A stretch of 64,000 nucleotides of DNA from Knoxdaviesia capensis (lineage: Eukaryota > Ascomycota > Sordariomycetes > Microascales > Gondwanamycetaceae). The position numbers and the translations under genes are program-made. Positions 1 to 11,927 of the stretch are shown here, piece by piece (within the stretch, counting starts at the first letter, position 1; each line of letters begins with the position of its first letter). The stretch covers positions 1,929,234 through 1,993,233 of the forward strand of contig LNGK01000005.1 of the NCBI GenBank assembly GCA_001510575.1, read 5' to 3'. The notes under the pieces are model-generated. The model made no database searches, was not told the DNA's origin, and saw nothing but the letters and a program-made list of their open reading frames with translations.

Positions 1-468
1 TGATATGGAACAAAGTTTTTTTTCTTTTTTTCTTCTTTCTTTTCTGGAGCAAACATGGCCGGCCAATTAGCCACAACAACAGCATCATCGCCCACAACCG
101 TTGGCACTGGAGAGGCCGACTCGGCGTGTCGTGGACGGCCCGTCTTCGCAACACCTGACTGGGACAATACGGTTGTGGCATGATGTCTATCGATGACACA
201 ATTGAGGTTGGATGGTGGATCAAGGCTGATGAGGGTATTCTTTGCAGAGAGATATGACGGATGAAGTGGCCATGCTGCTGCACACTTGATTTTGTAGACT
301 TGATTCAAGAATCAAAACCCATCATGGCTGACCAGATTTCATCTTTGGGCCAGGAACCTCAGGTACTGAGGGGTCTTTTTCAGGGCCCGCCCAATTCCAT
401 TTCGACATAGTAGCTCACGTAGCTTGCCCAGGGTTGGGAGGCTCTGAGGCGCAGGAGCTAGCTAAGTA

Positions 469-471
<3 letters not shown>

Positions 472-502
<31 letters not shown>
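472..502. repeat. Poly-A homopolymer, 31 bp
   Basis: An uninterrupted A run directly precedes a purine-rich stretch and the assembly gap. It could be a simple repeat or the A-tail of a retroposed sequence. No target-site duplication or retroposon body is visible, so simple repeat is the safer reading. Confidence 0.8.
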
Positions 503-504
<2 letters not shown>

Positions 505-551
505 AGAAAAGGAAAAAAGACAAAATTCCATGGGTGGGGAGGGGATGGGGG

Positions 552-619
552 NNNNNNNNNNNNNNNNNNNNNNNNNNNNNNNNNNNNNNNNNNNNNNNNN
601 NNNNNNNNNNNNNNNNNNN
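552..619. other. Assembly gap (68 N)
   Basis: All bases are N. G runs flank the gap on both sides (ending at 551 and starting at 620), suggesting a poly-G tract that could not be sequenced or assembled through. The true length may differ from 68. Confidence 0.97.
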
Positions 620-1686
620 GGGGGGGGGAGGCAAATCCCATTCCATCAACCCCACTCCGGCCAGTCAGGGATTTCTTTTTCTCTCTCTGCACCTCACCTC
701 ATGGGGGGCAATTACTCGAAAAAAAGCGGAATGCGAACAAACAAAGCAACAACACACATCACATTACAAGGGCGACAAAATGGATTGCACTTTACCTACT
801 TCAGTGGGTAGTCATACGGTGGGCAAGAACCGTAATAGCTTGTATTAATAAGACAAAAACCATAAGGCCCAAAATAACAACCTCAGGCCAGGGTTTACTA
901 GGTGGACTGTGAGATATGCAGACTTGCTTCATCGTGTAATTGACGATGTTTCAATACACGGACGGGTCTCAGAAGGATAGACGACAAGCCCTATCCTCCC
1001 TCCGGTGAGACAGGGTTAGCCCGGATGGAGCAAGAAGAGTCATATTGGCCACAAAGCTGGCATTTCTGTCCAGTGACCGATTGGGGACACAGAAACAGGA
1101 ATATCATCTTTCCATCGTTACCCAAGTTGCCAGTCTCGTATGGCCTCGAGAGGCAATTTGAGCGTAGTCGACGCTTCGCTCTGACTGCCGGCTGTCCCAC
1201 GATGTCAGTTCCCTTTTCCGGGCCAGATGCTAGCCCGACCCCGGCCTGCGGCTGCTTCACTGCGGGAGCCAAAGAATGCCGTGAAGGGCGGCTGTCCATA
1301 TGGGGTGTCGCCGCGTCCTTGCCCTTGGTTTTGACTATGCGCTGGGGTAACTGGAGGTTTGCGTTGCTGGTCGTCGCTGGCGCCGGATCCTCTGATCCGA
1401 CAGGCTCTTTATGCTGCTGTGGACAGCAATGCGATGACTTCTAGTCCATACTTGCACAGGTCGCGCGGCGTTATGTTTAGCTCACTGGACCCAGGGTGAG
1501 AAACACCAGCGAATCCCTTGCACTCTGTCCATGATCTGGCGCCCTGTATATCCTTTCCGAGATATGTGAGTCTTTTTGTTCCTCGTGACTAGTAAATTGA
1601 TGCTCGTAATATTTCATAAAGAGAGTGCTTCATATCGAGATAAGAGAAATTATGCCCCCAAATCCCATCCTACAACTCGCCTGATT

Positions 1687-3061
1687 TCATCTTCCAGGAC
1701 GAGGGGTTGATCTGGCTGCTTCCTCCTTCTTGAACATCTCCGCCAGTGACCGCTGTCTCATCTCTTTCGGCTCTTCCTTAGTAGTCCCAGGCTCCCGTTT
1801 GATCCGGAACGACGATGACATGATTTCTTCCATTTCCTTGGACGCTTCACTTGGCACTCCTCTCCCGCGATATCCGCTGCTTCCGGAAAGGGTCGTGCCT
1901 TGACGGAGGCTGGCCCGGCTGTTCTCAACCTCGTCCTCGTCAGAATCTTCTTCCACTTTCACAAGACCACGACCATCCTTATCAACCATTCGTTTCCCGT
2001 TGATATCAATGGCATCTGCCAAAACTATCATGTCGGCGTCGTCGTCCTCCTCCTCCTCCTCCTCATCGTCAGAATCGATAATTGTGATGACCTCGACGCC
2101 ATCCTCTCGCTTTCGTTTGTGAGAATGCGCGGACGATTTTGCCTCAACGTCCTCTTTTTTCACCTGCTCAAACCGTGCCAAAGCGGCCGCCGCACGAAGC
2201 TCTCTACCGCGAGCGCTGCCGGCAACGCGTGGCCGTGATGCCACTGCCTTCCCATTTTCCAGTCGCGTCTTGATGACCGCGTCAGCACCAAGTGCCGTAC
2301 CGTTCGCACCAAACTTCTTGAGAACACGTCTTTCCCGTTTTTCCTTCGACGATAATTGGGGCCGTTGAGACGGTGGCTGTCCCCTGCGGCTTTGGTGCCG
2401 GGTGTTTGTACGATATGTCCCGCCACAGAGATGCTCAGGGAGCCCTTCGCCAGTGTCGATGGTAGGCCGCTCTATGTGGCCTGTCCTGAGCTCGCGGCCA
2501 TTTCCCCAGATTCCTTCACCTGTGTATCCCTTCAACCACAAGCCCTCCATTTCTCGAGCATATTGGTTGCGCACTCCCCAGAATGCCCGGGAATGGTTCA
2601 TTTGCTTGCAGTGGGCCAGCCTATGAGAGAGAGAAAGTGTAAGCTGATAGCCACAACAACAGCTGGGGACTCGAGGAATTGTGGAGGATGACATACTCGT
2701 GCATCATGACCATTTGAACATAATCAAAAGGGAGCCATTGCCCAGATGATCGACTTCGCAAAACCAACTGAACGACTTCACCCGAGTTGAAATTTCGTCC
2801 CACGAACTCCCGGTTAGGTTCGTATTCTTCTAATGTACGAACAAAGATGTTGTTTTTCTTCATGACGGGATCTACGTGAACCAAGTTAGTATTACATCAT
2901 GTAGTTTTTGGTATCATGAAACACATACAGCATTGTGCGGCCACTCGTTCCAGGAAATCTTGGGCAATAGCCTGGTCTGAACCGGGTAGCGGTTTGATGA
3001 ATGAGATATGTGCGTTTGGAGGCACTCTCTTCACGTTCAGACGCGTGAACCCCAGATACAT
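1687..3061 (-). CDS. Wss1-like WLM-domain DNA-protein crosslink metalloprotease
   Basis: Three exons, complement(1687..2620, 2697..2871, 2929..3061), give 413 aa. The 76-bp intron splits the zinc site: joined, the protein reads HELAHCKQMNH at 102-112, the gluzincin HExxH plus third ligand (H102, E103, H106, H112). The WLM fold spans roughly residues 1-185, including a PEHLCGGTYR segment at 164-173. Wss1 family proteases cut proteins crosslinked to DNA, working with SUMO and Cdc48. Consistent with this, a hydrophobic-acidic stretch (VEVITIIDSDDEEEE, about 278-292) looks like a SUMO-interacting motif. A basic region (about 190-275) may bind DNA. The start at 3061 has a strong context (GCCGCCATG); a further upstream exon is not excluded. 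The family call is firm; the substrate role is inferred. Confidence 0.88.
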
Positions 3062-4293
3062 GGCGGCTAACTCTGTAGGATAGGAGAATAAATATAATAA
3101 TCGCTGACTGGGAGATGAGGTATTAGAGACTACATATATACGCATATGTATTGGAGACTTACTTGCTCCATTGGTTTTAGAAGGGGAAACAGGAAGAATA
3201 GAGACACTATTTGTATCAAAAGATAATGCTTGTGAACATTACTCAATGGCAAGAAACAGGCAGCTAAACTGAGTTGTTGCCACCCAAACCCTAATAACCC
3301 TAGGTATTGGATTAAGAGCACAGAGCAGAGCCGATGTAGATTATTCTCTTAGCATGAGGTTGTATGTAATATATATGAGCCTGATAGTGAGCTTGATTTT
3401 TATTAAGAGTTTCTCATGACAGGATCTATCTGTTTTATGTCGGTGGAGCATCATGTCTTCTCTAAAGAACTTATTTTACGCTGGTGTCAATATGGTAGAT
3501 TACACGGGGTCTCTCTAATATCAGAGTCTTATCACGAAATTTCAGACACACACCAGGGTTATGAGAGTTGTGCTCCTGAGCTGATATTGGCGGACTACAC
3601 AGAGCTGCTGGAGAGCCTTTGCCTCACTGAGAGTGATGACTTGACCAGTCCACCAGGACATGAGAGGTGTGCATGGAAAAATATGCCTCGCCCTCTAGAG
3701 CATGTATGGAAGTCTTGCTAATAGATGCATCTAAAGTCTCGAATTCAAGTTGTGAATTTAGGGAAATGTGCCAGAATTTCTGAACGATTCAGAATACGAC
3801 CCCCAACCGCTACACCACAATCAGTGACTCACGCACAATACCCTCGTGACACTAAATGATGTAGCTGCCCCACGAATATATGAGTTCCGCGCCCATTGAC
3901 ATCGATCTGGTAGCAAGTGGACGGTTATTTCGAGCGAGTCTTGCTTGGGGCGTGAGATATTGTTACGCGCATCTGGTGAATATCGATAGAGAAATAACCC
4001 GAGAACCGGTATGTCGTGGCAGAAGTATTTTGATGACTAGGCGGAGTTCATTAGACACTAGGGACTGAGGGTGACGATCTGGATCTATGATCTGCTTTGA
4101 CGAGGCGTGTAGTGACGGAGGTAACGAGGTTTAATGGGGAATTGTGGAGGGCCCATTTAGAAAGACACAAAATTCCTGTGAGGATATCGCGAGATCGCCG
4201 ATGTTGTTGTGACACCTAGGGTTCGTGAGGAAAGTGTTGAGGCATGGGCGATTAGAGAGCCTCATATTGCCCATTCCCTGTGCGGTCTTTACA
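3062..4293. other. Intergenic, no gene seen
   Basis: Lies between the 5' end of the WLM protease gene and the 3' end of the VPS71 gene, both on the minus strand. It is AT-rich around 3170-3420. Only short, unconvincing open frames occur, and no tRNA or repeat is apparent. Confidence 0.65.
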
Positions 4294-5403
4294 TCACAAC
4301 CCGTATCTAGTGAAGCACTCCTCGCGATGCACCTCGAGACAGTCCAATGCACACACACGGACTCCACATTTGGTGCACCGGACACGTCCCCAGTAGCCAC
4401 ACACCTCGCAGAACCGGCGCACCGGGTAGCGGCTCTCTTCATCCTCGGACCACTGCGACTGCGCCTCAGCATACCGCAACGGTGGCACCGCAAGGAGCCG
4501 CCGGACTTCGTCGTCCGGCGGCGCTGTGGGGACCCACGAGATCAAAAGAGGGTTGTCGTCGCCTGGAAGCGTGAGCCCATGTTGACTCGTGGAAGACTGT
4601 CCCGGGGCCGGCTCATCCTTGGATTGTGTTTCGGTTGTCGCTGGTGAGGCTGATTTCTCTGGATGGATGCGAAGGATCTGTTGCGGAGCAAGGATCGTCG
4701 TTCCTTGCGCCGGAAGGAAAGCTGCGACTGCAGGAACGGCGTCTGACATTTCGACATCACGGTCGACCGAGGCTGCCACAGGGACGGGGGTATGTTTCTT
4801 CGATGATGAGGCCGATTTCGATGCTGCAGCGCCACCGCGTTTTCCGCCGCCAGTCGAGACCGATGGGCCACCGGCTTGGATTCCAGCGGCAGCTTTCGCC
4901 TGTGCGGCAGCAATGGCGGGGTTGCTTTCGGCGAGGGCAAGGAGGGCATCGAAATCTGCAAGGTGGTTCGCGAAGGTCTTTTGCGACTGGAGGATCTTTC
5001 GGACATTTGGAGTGTGCTTGTTTTGTGCTGCTAGGAGATGATGTCCAAGATGGGATTAGACAGGGCCCGTTCATAAGAGAGATATGAAAGAAAGATGTGT
5101 GAGAATCGCTGTGAACCTACTTCGTCCTTTCTGCTGAACAGGGATCATCACGTCTCGACTGCTATCCTTGTCCAGAGCCTCCAGCTCCTTGCGAACTCGT
5201 GTTTGCTGGCGCGCATCCTGAACCGATGCGCTGACGACAGCCTGGTTGCGCGCCGCGCGCTTGCGATTTGTTGGCCCTGCTCCGCTTCCACCGGCCCCGG
5301 TGCTCGGTCGCGGACCCAACAATGATGTATCCGGTACGTATGCCCATCCCGGGGCCGAAGTGGTGCGAGTTGTCGCGACCTCGATTACTCCGAAGTTATC
5401 CAT
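4294..5403 (-). CDS. VPS71: SWR1 complex subunit Vps71/Swc6, HIT-type zinc finger
   Basis: Two exons, complement(4294..5030, 5121..5403), give 339 aa. The last 38 residues form a canonical zf-HIT finger (Cys302, 305, 313, 316, 321, 325, His329, Cys333) ending in RYGL at the C terminus, as in fungal Swc6/Vps71 and ZNHIT1. The middle holds a conserved region rich in Asn, Lys and Ala (NKHTPNVRKILQ...), followed by a Ser/Lys-rich linker. In yeast this protein is part of SWR1, which exchanges H2A for H2A.Z in nucleosomes; a nuclear role is expected here. The N terminus is low-complexity and variable. The 90-bp intron uses GTAGGT...CTAG and preserves frame. The alternative, another HIT-finger protein such as a box C/D snoRNP factor, is less likely because the finger is C-terminal with the RYGL ending. 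Confidence 0.88.
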
Positions 5404-6187
5404 CGCTGTGTGTGTTGTTGCGTAGCATGTGCATTCACTGCTATACTGAGATCATGATTGATAGGAGAAGAATAGGCTATATATAATTTGAGGGGGAAGA
5501 GACGAAAGGAGACTCAATTCAACAAGGACGCGTTAATTCAACAATTATGACCAACGGAAAGTGTGTTCACTAAGGACAAAATATTCCTTATCGATAAGGC
5601 CATCAAAAACAACTTTGACGTTACTAACTCTGTATCCTCGCTCCTTCTATCTACTGGCATCAAATGTCACCTCTGAAAGTTACGCATTTATTTTCAACTG
5701 TTTTTGCGTCAATTTATCTTAACTATTCGCCCTCGGGCCATCTTCTCCTTCAAAACAAACGCAGGGAAAACACGAATTCCCACGGAAAGCTTACGAACGG
5801 AGAAACCGAAAACATCTGCACCTCCTTCAACTATGTAATACACAAAAAGCGCGGGAGCAGTTTGATTTTCCCTAATGTACCAATTTTCCCATGTTCGCGA
5901 CGACCATATTCGCGCGCAGAGGTTTTGCCCAAGCATAAATAAAAAAAAATAACGAGAGAAAAAAAGAGAGAGGAAAAGGAGACGGAGAGGGAAAAAGACG
6001 TAGAACCAGGGACTCTAATACGTTCTAGCTACATCTGATGGGAGTGTTATTGAAAGGGTAAAGAAACACACGAATTGCATGCTCAAGGGAGGGAAAGGCG
6101 CCGAAAAAAGTAAACCAGAGACATCATGATTCAGAATAAGGACAGGCTTTCGGGGGTAAGAAGGGGGGAATGAGAGCAGAGCATGAT
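5404..6187. other. Intergenic: VPS71 promoter and PDI 3' flank
   Basis: Contains the upstream region of VPS71 (from 5403) and the downstream region of PDI (stop at 6188). The plus strand is A/G-rich from about 5940 to 6010. No coding region or structured RNA is recognised. Confidence 0.65.
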
Positions 6188-7977
6188 TTACAGCTCGTCA
6201 TGGACAACCTCCTCAGCGGGCTCCTCGGCCTTCTCCTCCTTGGGACCAGGGGCAGCCTTGTACTTTCCGTTCTCCTTGATGAAGGTGATCAGGTCCTCAA
6301 CGGTGCGGGAGCCAGAGTACAAGATCGGGTTCGACTTGTCACCAGCGGGAAACAGCTTGATGGTGGGGAAGCCCTGTATCTCATCAGGGACATCGTTGGC
6401 AGTAGCGTCAACCTTGGCGATGACGACCTTGTCCTTGAACTCCGAGTCGTTGTAAAGGGCAGCGAGCTCATCATACTTGGGAGCGAGAGCCTTGCAATGA
6501 CCGCACCACGGGGCATAGAACTCAAGAAGGACATCCTTGGTATCATCAAGGACGATATCATCATACGACTTGGCGACAACAACGGTGACACCCTCCTGGG
6601 TCTCAGGGATGGGCTCGGACTTGATGCTAGGCTCAAGAGTGCCATCAATGAAGGTCTTGACGAAAGCAGCGACATCATCGTGGGTGATAGCCTTCTCGAT
6701 GTCATAGGGGAACTTCTTGTTCGTGTCAATGTCGTGGATGACGAACGAAGGGAACTTGTCAACGGGCAGATTTAGGTTACCAGCGTGCTGGCCAAAAAGC
6801 TTCGCATCGATGGTGGCGATGTTGATCTTTCCACGGTACAGCTCAGCGATGGGCTTAATGGCATCGCCAAGCTCCTTGCGCTCCTCAGCGGACTCGGAGA
6901 AGATATAGGCAAGGGGAATACCGGCAGCCATGTACTCGCTGTAGGTCTCGGGACCAACCTCACCGACGAGAGGGGTCGAAGAAACCTTGATGAAGGTCTC
7001 AATGGCCTCAGCATCGAACTTGTCGCCAGTGTAGGTTGACTTGCCCTCGTCGAACTGCTTGTACAGGACAACGCTGGGAGGGACAATACCCTCCTCCTCA
7101 GCAACAGCGGCATCGGCAACTGCACCGAACACGTGCTTCTCACGGAGCTTCTCAGCCACCGACTCGAAGGCAGCGGCCGAGTCCTTGTCAGACTCCGGGT
7201 AGTAGGCAACAATGACAACGCTGTCCGAGGTCTTGAACTCCTCGAGGGTATCCTTGTCAAGGCTCGAAATGGCGGGAAGGGTCTGCTTGATCATGTAGGA
7301 GGTGATGCTGGGAAAAGGAACAACCAAATGGATCTGATTAGCAAGAGGCACATCACAAATTGACGATTTATGAACAGTTGCCACCAAGAAACAGGGTTCG
7401 AGGCAGACCGGAGGAGAGGTAAGGTAAGGGAAAGAAGTCGGCATATTTCAGGGACCAGTCAACTTACGAATCGGCCTTGCGCTGACCGCCATAGGGAGTG
7501 TGGTTGTCCTTGCCACGGAAAACCTTCAGGGTCGGGTAACCCTCGACACCGTACGAAGAGCACAGAGCGGACTCCTCAGTGCAATCAATCTTCGCCAGCT
7601 TGATGTTCTTGTCCTTCAGGGTAGTAGCGGCAATCTCGTACTCGGGGGCCAGAGCCTTGCAGTGACCACACCAGGGGGCAAAGACTATGAAGAAGCATCA
7701 TAAAAGAAGTTAGCGGTGTGTCTGATAAGGCAAGTATACTATGAAGACACAAAGAAAATGGAAGCCCTGGCCGTGTGTCTACAATAGGCCGACGAGAGAA
7801 GGGGATGGGGTGAGAGGAAGAGTAGTGGTTGAAATACTTACACTCAGCAAGGACAACCTCGTTAGCAGCAACGAAGTCATCGAAGGTATCCTTGGTGAGT
7901 TGGACAACGTCCGACTCAGCAGACACAAGGCTGAGGGCCAGGGCCAGAAGGCCGAAGGAGATCCGCTTGGGATGCAT
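6188..7977 (-). CDS. pdi1: Protein disulfide isomerase, ER lumen
   Basis: Three exons, complement(6188..7307, 7468..7684, 7842..7977), give 490 aa. An N-terminal signal peptide (about 1-20) is followed by thioredoxin domain a with active site CGHC at 51-54 (FFAPWCGHCKALAPEY, assembled across the first intron). Two redox-inactive b/b' domains follow, then domain a' with CGHC at 386-389, an acidic tail and the retrieval signal HDEL. This is the full a-b-b'-a' layout of PDI, which forms and shuffles disulfides in secreted proteins. Codons are strongly biased toward C/G-ending forms, suggesting high expression. Just upstream, the coding strand is pyrimidine-rich, as in strongly expressed fungal genes. 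Introns are 157 and 160 bp with GTAAGT donors. It fits functionally with the Cys-rich secreted oxidase and the OST2 subunit in this window. Confidence 0.96.
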
Positions 7978-10900
7978 GATTTGGGAGTTTCTGAATTGGG
8001 AAGGACTGAAGAAAGGGACTGGGGAAGGTTAGAGGAGAGAGCCAAACGAGGATGTGGTCTGCTCGTGAAGGAATAGAGGACGGAAAGGAGGGTGGGTATC
8101 TTGAAGGACAGAAAGGAAATGAAACCAATTGATTTGGTTTGTGTTTGTAGAGAAGAAAGAAAGTGGAAAATGGGAGAGGAAAATATTCACGAAGAATGGA
8201 GAGAAAGAAGAAATGGAGGAGGAGGATTTAAGAAGAAGAGGAAAGTCGAAAGAGAAGCCAGATCTCTATTTGTAATGATCAGCGAAAAGCAACAAAAACC
8301 TCTATATCGAGGGAGGCGGGGGGGATTGTCACAAACTGAGTGGGCTGAATAGCAATCGATAACAACTGTGCATAGATTTTTTCTGTCCTTTAAGTCTCTC
8401 TGGTAAAACAGGTCAAGAGAACAGGTGTCCCTTTCTTTTAGAACCGTATAGTACTACAACTTTCTCCCTAGCCCAGATTTCTCCTGGCCAAGCATGGAGC
8501 TCTGGCTCCGTGCCCGTATAATCTTACGCACAGTGAGCCGAGGGGCAAGCAGAGCTCCTTACACCAACATTTAGTTGAATAAAGGGAAGTATCTTGAACA
8601 GTCCACAGGGTCTTTCCGCACTGTATTTCGATGGAATTAGTGGGCAGTTCTCTGGCTGGCTGAGGGTGGGCAACTGCGCCCCACATGTTCTTTCTAAATA
8701 GCCTGCCTGCCAACCGAGCTAAAAATGGCGACTTGCGCGGTTCCTGGAATGAATTTGTGCTTTTCGGGGATGGCATGAAGTGCATCAAGATTCACAACCA
8801 CCGCAATACTCACTCACCTGTGTTTTGCGCATGCGCGACGAGCCGGCTTCTCACGTGAATGCCTCACCCCGAACAAGGCTGGATATCCCTGATTAATCAT
8901 CTACATTATGCTACTACGGTGACTTCGTATCTCCCCCGGAGGTTAGCTATCAGCACGCAGAGTGTATATAATCACACAGCCGTGCCGAAGTCATCGATCC
9001 AGTCCGCACAATCGTCTCCAACCAAACGGGAGGTCCAGCTCCTTTCTGCAAGTTGGGGGTTGCATGCTAACGAAATTGCCCCTTGGCTTATCAATCCTTC
9101 AGGCACCTCGAGCCTGTGCCATTCATGCACGCGCCTCCCTCGTCGATATGAGTCCAAGTCTCCATTTAGCCCGAGATTGCCTCCCTCACCAGCGAATGTA
9201 TTTGCCAGTGTGTTCATAGCTTAGGATAGTCAACCCATGTATAAGCCCATAGTGATATTGCTCCACAGTTTTACCACCCGTCAGGGCTCCGAGGACACGT
9301 CTCTGAATGCGGATCTGTTCTTGGTGCATGGAATGTCACGAAGAAATATCTCTCGATTGAACAGATCCCCACCGATCCACCCATCCCGCAATATTAGACT
9401 CCCTCCGTCCTGATCGTCTCCGAGACAGCTGCTCCAGATATACAGCTGTAGGCTTGCCATGAGAAAGAAAATAGTGAGTTCGGTTTTCAGTTATCTGTCT
9501 TGAAGAGGTTACATCTCTGCATGCGCGGGCCTTTCCGAGCGAATTTGATGCTCCAAAGTTCTGTTGGCTCGACCGAGTCTCCGCCACATTGCGATGGTGA
9601 CATTGCGCTGAAAAATGTTGGTGCCGCCATTCTCCATTTCGGCCTGCCTCCTCCGGCTGGGTGAAAACTCCACCCGTTTCGGCTGGATTGAAAAAGTGGC
9701 CTTGCTGTAGCGGCTTTGACTTAAACAAAAAAGACCCTGATGGATACGGACAAGAGTACCCGGATTGACAAGAACAGAAGCTGCCCAATATGCTGTGCTG
9801 ACTGTGAAACATCGCACGTGCATCACTCAGAGATATTTTCAATGGCGTTTGGGAGAATGGCAATAATCCAGCCATACAAGAATACAGGATACTTCCAACC
9901 AAGATTAACTGGACAAATTAGCAAGAAAATCCAGCCCATGTGCTGCATATTGGCATTGAGCTTCCAGTGCTCTGAACTCAGAAAACGGCCGCTCTATCGG
10001 GTCTTGAGTACGGGTATGACGGCGGCTGTCTCTTGGATATCGTGTTATCCCACGGCTAAATCTGCTAGGCACAACTTCAACACTGTTGAAACTTTGGGCT
10101 AAGTAATCCAACTTGTGCTGGGTTTTGTGAAAGACTGCTTATACGTGTTTTAGTCTACCCTCCTGGATATATTTCGGAGGCCCGTCGCCGGTCCGGCTCT
10201 AGTTCCGCCATGCCCCGGGTGCGTGCTACGCCGGACACAGGTTCTCATAACTGCACATATTGGTCTTGATTGACAACTGGAAAGCGACTGGAAAACATAA
10301 CTGTATGAGTGAGGACCCTAAAACGTTCATCATGTGTTACTAGAGAGGGGATTTAGGAGAGGCGAGGCATCTCAGAACCCATCGCTCCAGCTTCCAGTTC
10401 GGCCCGCTATTAGGGTCGGCCTCATTTCTAGATTTCAGTCTAGGTATTTGAATTAGTCGGATTGCGAATGCTCTCGTCTCTAGATATAGGGATGCGCAAC
10501 TTTCCGGCTGGCACACGGAACACAGAATGGTATTGAGAAAGACATACGAGTGTTTAGTGATCCTCCGGCGTACAATTAATTAGTATAACCCCGGTGTAGA
10601 GAATGCCCGTGTTCAATTTTGTGAGCGGCTCGCGCAGAACACGAAGTCGATGTCGGCGGGAACTGAAACATACAGGTTATTCACAGACGTGGTTTAAGAT
10701 CAACATTCGGTTGAGTCGACTGCCATTCTCCAAACACCGAAGACAGTCTTTCTTAGGCTTTGCTTTGTATTGCACCCGAAGATGGCGAGATAATTCTCAA
10801 TCCGTCTAGGAGTTCTTCCCCAAACGGCGTTGGCTGATTTTGAGATCATGGACACCAAAAACAATACAATTTGACATCTCAGAAGGTGATTCTTTTCCTA

Positions 10901-11318
10901 CGCAATACAGCACGACACTTGATGGAGGGGTCCGGATTGTAGATAGTGGCTTATGAATGGGAGTGCTAAGGGATTCTTGAAGGAAATAGTCTTCGTTCCG
11001 CCGGCATCTTCTCTCTTCGGGTTTGGGCAATATATCCCCCCGAATATACACTATTCTCTCAGAGGAGAGGCCAAAATGAGAAAAAGAAAAGATATAAAAA
11101 TAATATGCGATGTTGTGGTAGTTGTTGTACAGACCATTGAAGGACCCTCAGGAGCATGCTTCTCCTGCAGATTTACCCCAGATGGAGAGGGATAGGCTTT
11201 AGACATCCCCCGGAGTCAGGATCATATCTCCGCTCGCCCAGCTAGCCACGGGCATCCTTGCCGTGCTGGAAATCGCGCGGACTCTCGTTATCTATCGTCT
11301 CGGGTGCATCAAGGCGAT
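7978..11318. other. Long intergenic: PDI promoter, otherwise no gene seen
   Basis: From about 8050 to 8290 the region is purine-rich on plus (CT-rich on the PDI coding strand). It includes an inverted repeat with a CCAAT box at 8122-8140. From 8350 to 11318 I find only short open frames on both strands, none with a recognisable domain or credible splicing. Base composition is mixed and not obviously mutated, and no tRNA promoter boxes were found. Confidence 0.6.
8122..8140. promoter_or_regulatory. Inverted repeat containing CCAAT upstream of PDI
   Basis: AAACCAA and TTGGTTT form perfect 7-bp arms around a 5-bp spacer, about 145 bp upstream of the PDI start codon. One arm plus spacer contains CCAAT, the element bound by the fungal HAP complex, one subunit of which (HapC) is encoded in this window. 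Binding is inference. Confidence 0.35.
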
Positions 11319-11927
11319 TTACTTCTTCGCGACAGAAATATCCTTCGTCCGGTTCTCGAGCTCGGAAAGTTGGACGTTGACCTTGTTGACGGCACTGACA
11401 ACACCCTATGAAATGGTTCATGCAGTGTTAGCTCTCTAGTTCGGACCTAGGAATAATCGAGAGGTGACATACGTAGATTTCCTCCGTCAACAAGTTGTTG
11501 GACGCTTGGTAGTCAGCCAACACATATGAGTATCCCAGCGCAGCAGTCACGCCGCTGCCAACAATGAAACCGTACAAGCTAATTCGGGGAAGAAACAAGT
11601 TAGTAGGGAGACTCGTCGCGGGTTGAAGAGCATTGCGCTCATCCAACGCCATCTCGTTTGCCGAGCGGAAGAGCACATCTACAGAACTCCGCATAGCTTT
11701 CAAGGGCCAGCCATGCGCTGTAGTGCGATTGGCCTGGTGGTTCAAGATAGCGTGGCTCGAAGTTCAGCAGGAGAAGATATCACATACGTTCCGCGGAAAG
11801 CTCCCACAGGCTTCCGTGCAGGGAGGGCATCGGCATATGTGCGGCGCGCGATCATCTGCGGGCCACGTACCAACGACACGCCGCGCATCGTTCTCGAAGC
11901 CCCGGACATCATAGCACGGGCAGCCAT
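11319..11927 (-). CDS. Small conserved fungal mitochondrial-type membrane protein
   Basis: Three exons, complement(11319..11405, 11473..11578, 11788..11927), give 110 aa. The first about 35 residues are rich in Arg, Ala and Ser without acids (MAARAMMSGASRTMRG...RRTYADALPARK), as in a mitochondrial targeting presequence. A hydrophobic helix at about 48-69 (LYGFIVGSGVTAALGYSYVL) follows, then a motif NNLLTEEIY and a charged, probably coiled C-terminal segment (VNKVNVQLSELENRTKDI). I recall similar short proteins with an LLTE(D/E)IY motif in other Pezizomycotina, of no known function; that is memory, not a search. Introns are 209 and 67 bp and keep frame. A role in an inner-membrane complex is possible but unproven. 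Confidence 0.72.

Larger units (their letters stand above)
1..1686. other. Gene-free left edge with poly-A run and assembly gap
   Basis: No reading frame here has recognisable domains or a plausible exon structure; the longest are short and compositionally random. It holds an A homopolymer at 472-502, a run of 68 N at 552-619 flanked by G tracts, and the presumed 3' flank of the minus-strand WLM protease gene at its right end. Confidence 0.7.

Noticed and set aside
472..502. Poly-A run as the tail of a retroposon
   Set aside because: No element body, no target-site duplication, and an assembly gap next to it prevents any firm statement.
6170..6775. 201-codon plus-strand frame opposite PDI
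   Set aside because: Antisense shadow of the PDI 3' exon with no domain of its own.
9336..9902. 188-codon minus-strand frame in the region upstream of PDI
   Set aside because: No domain, mixed composition, no codon bias or splice support; overlapping frames of similar length exist.
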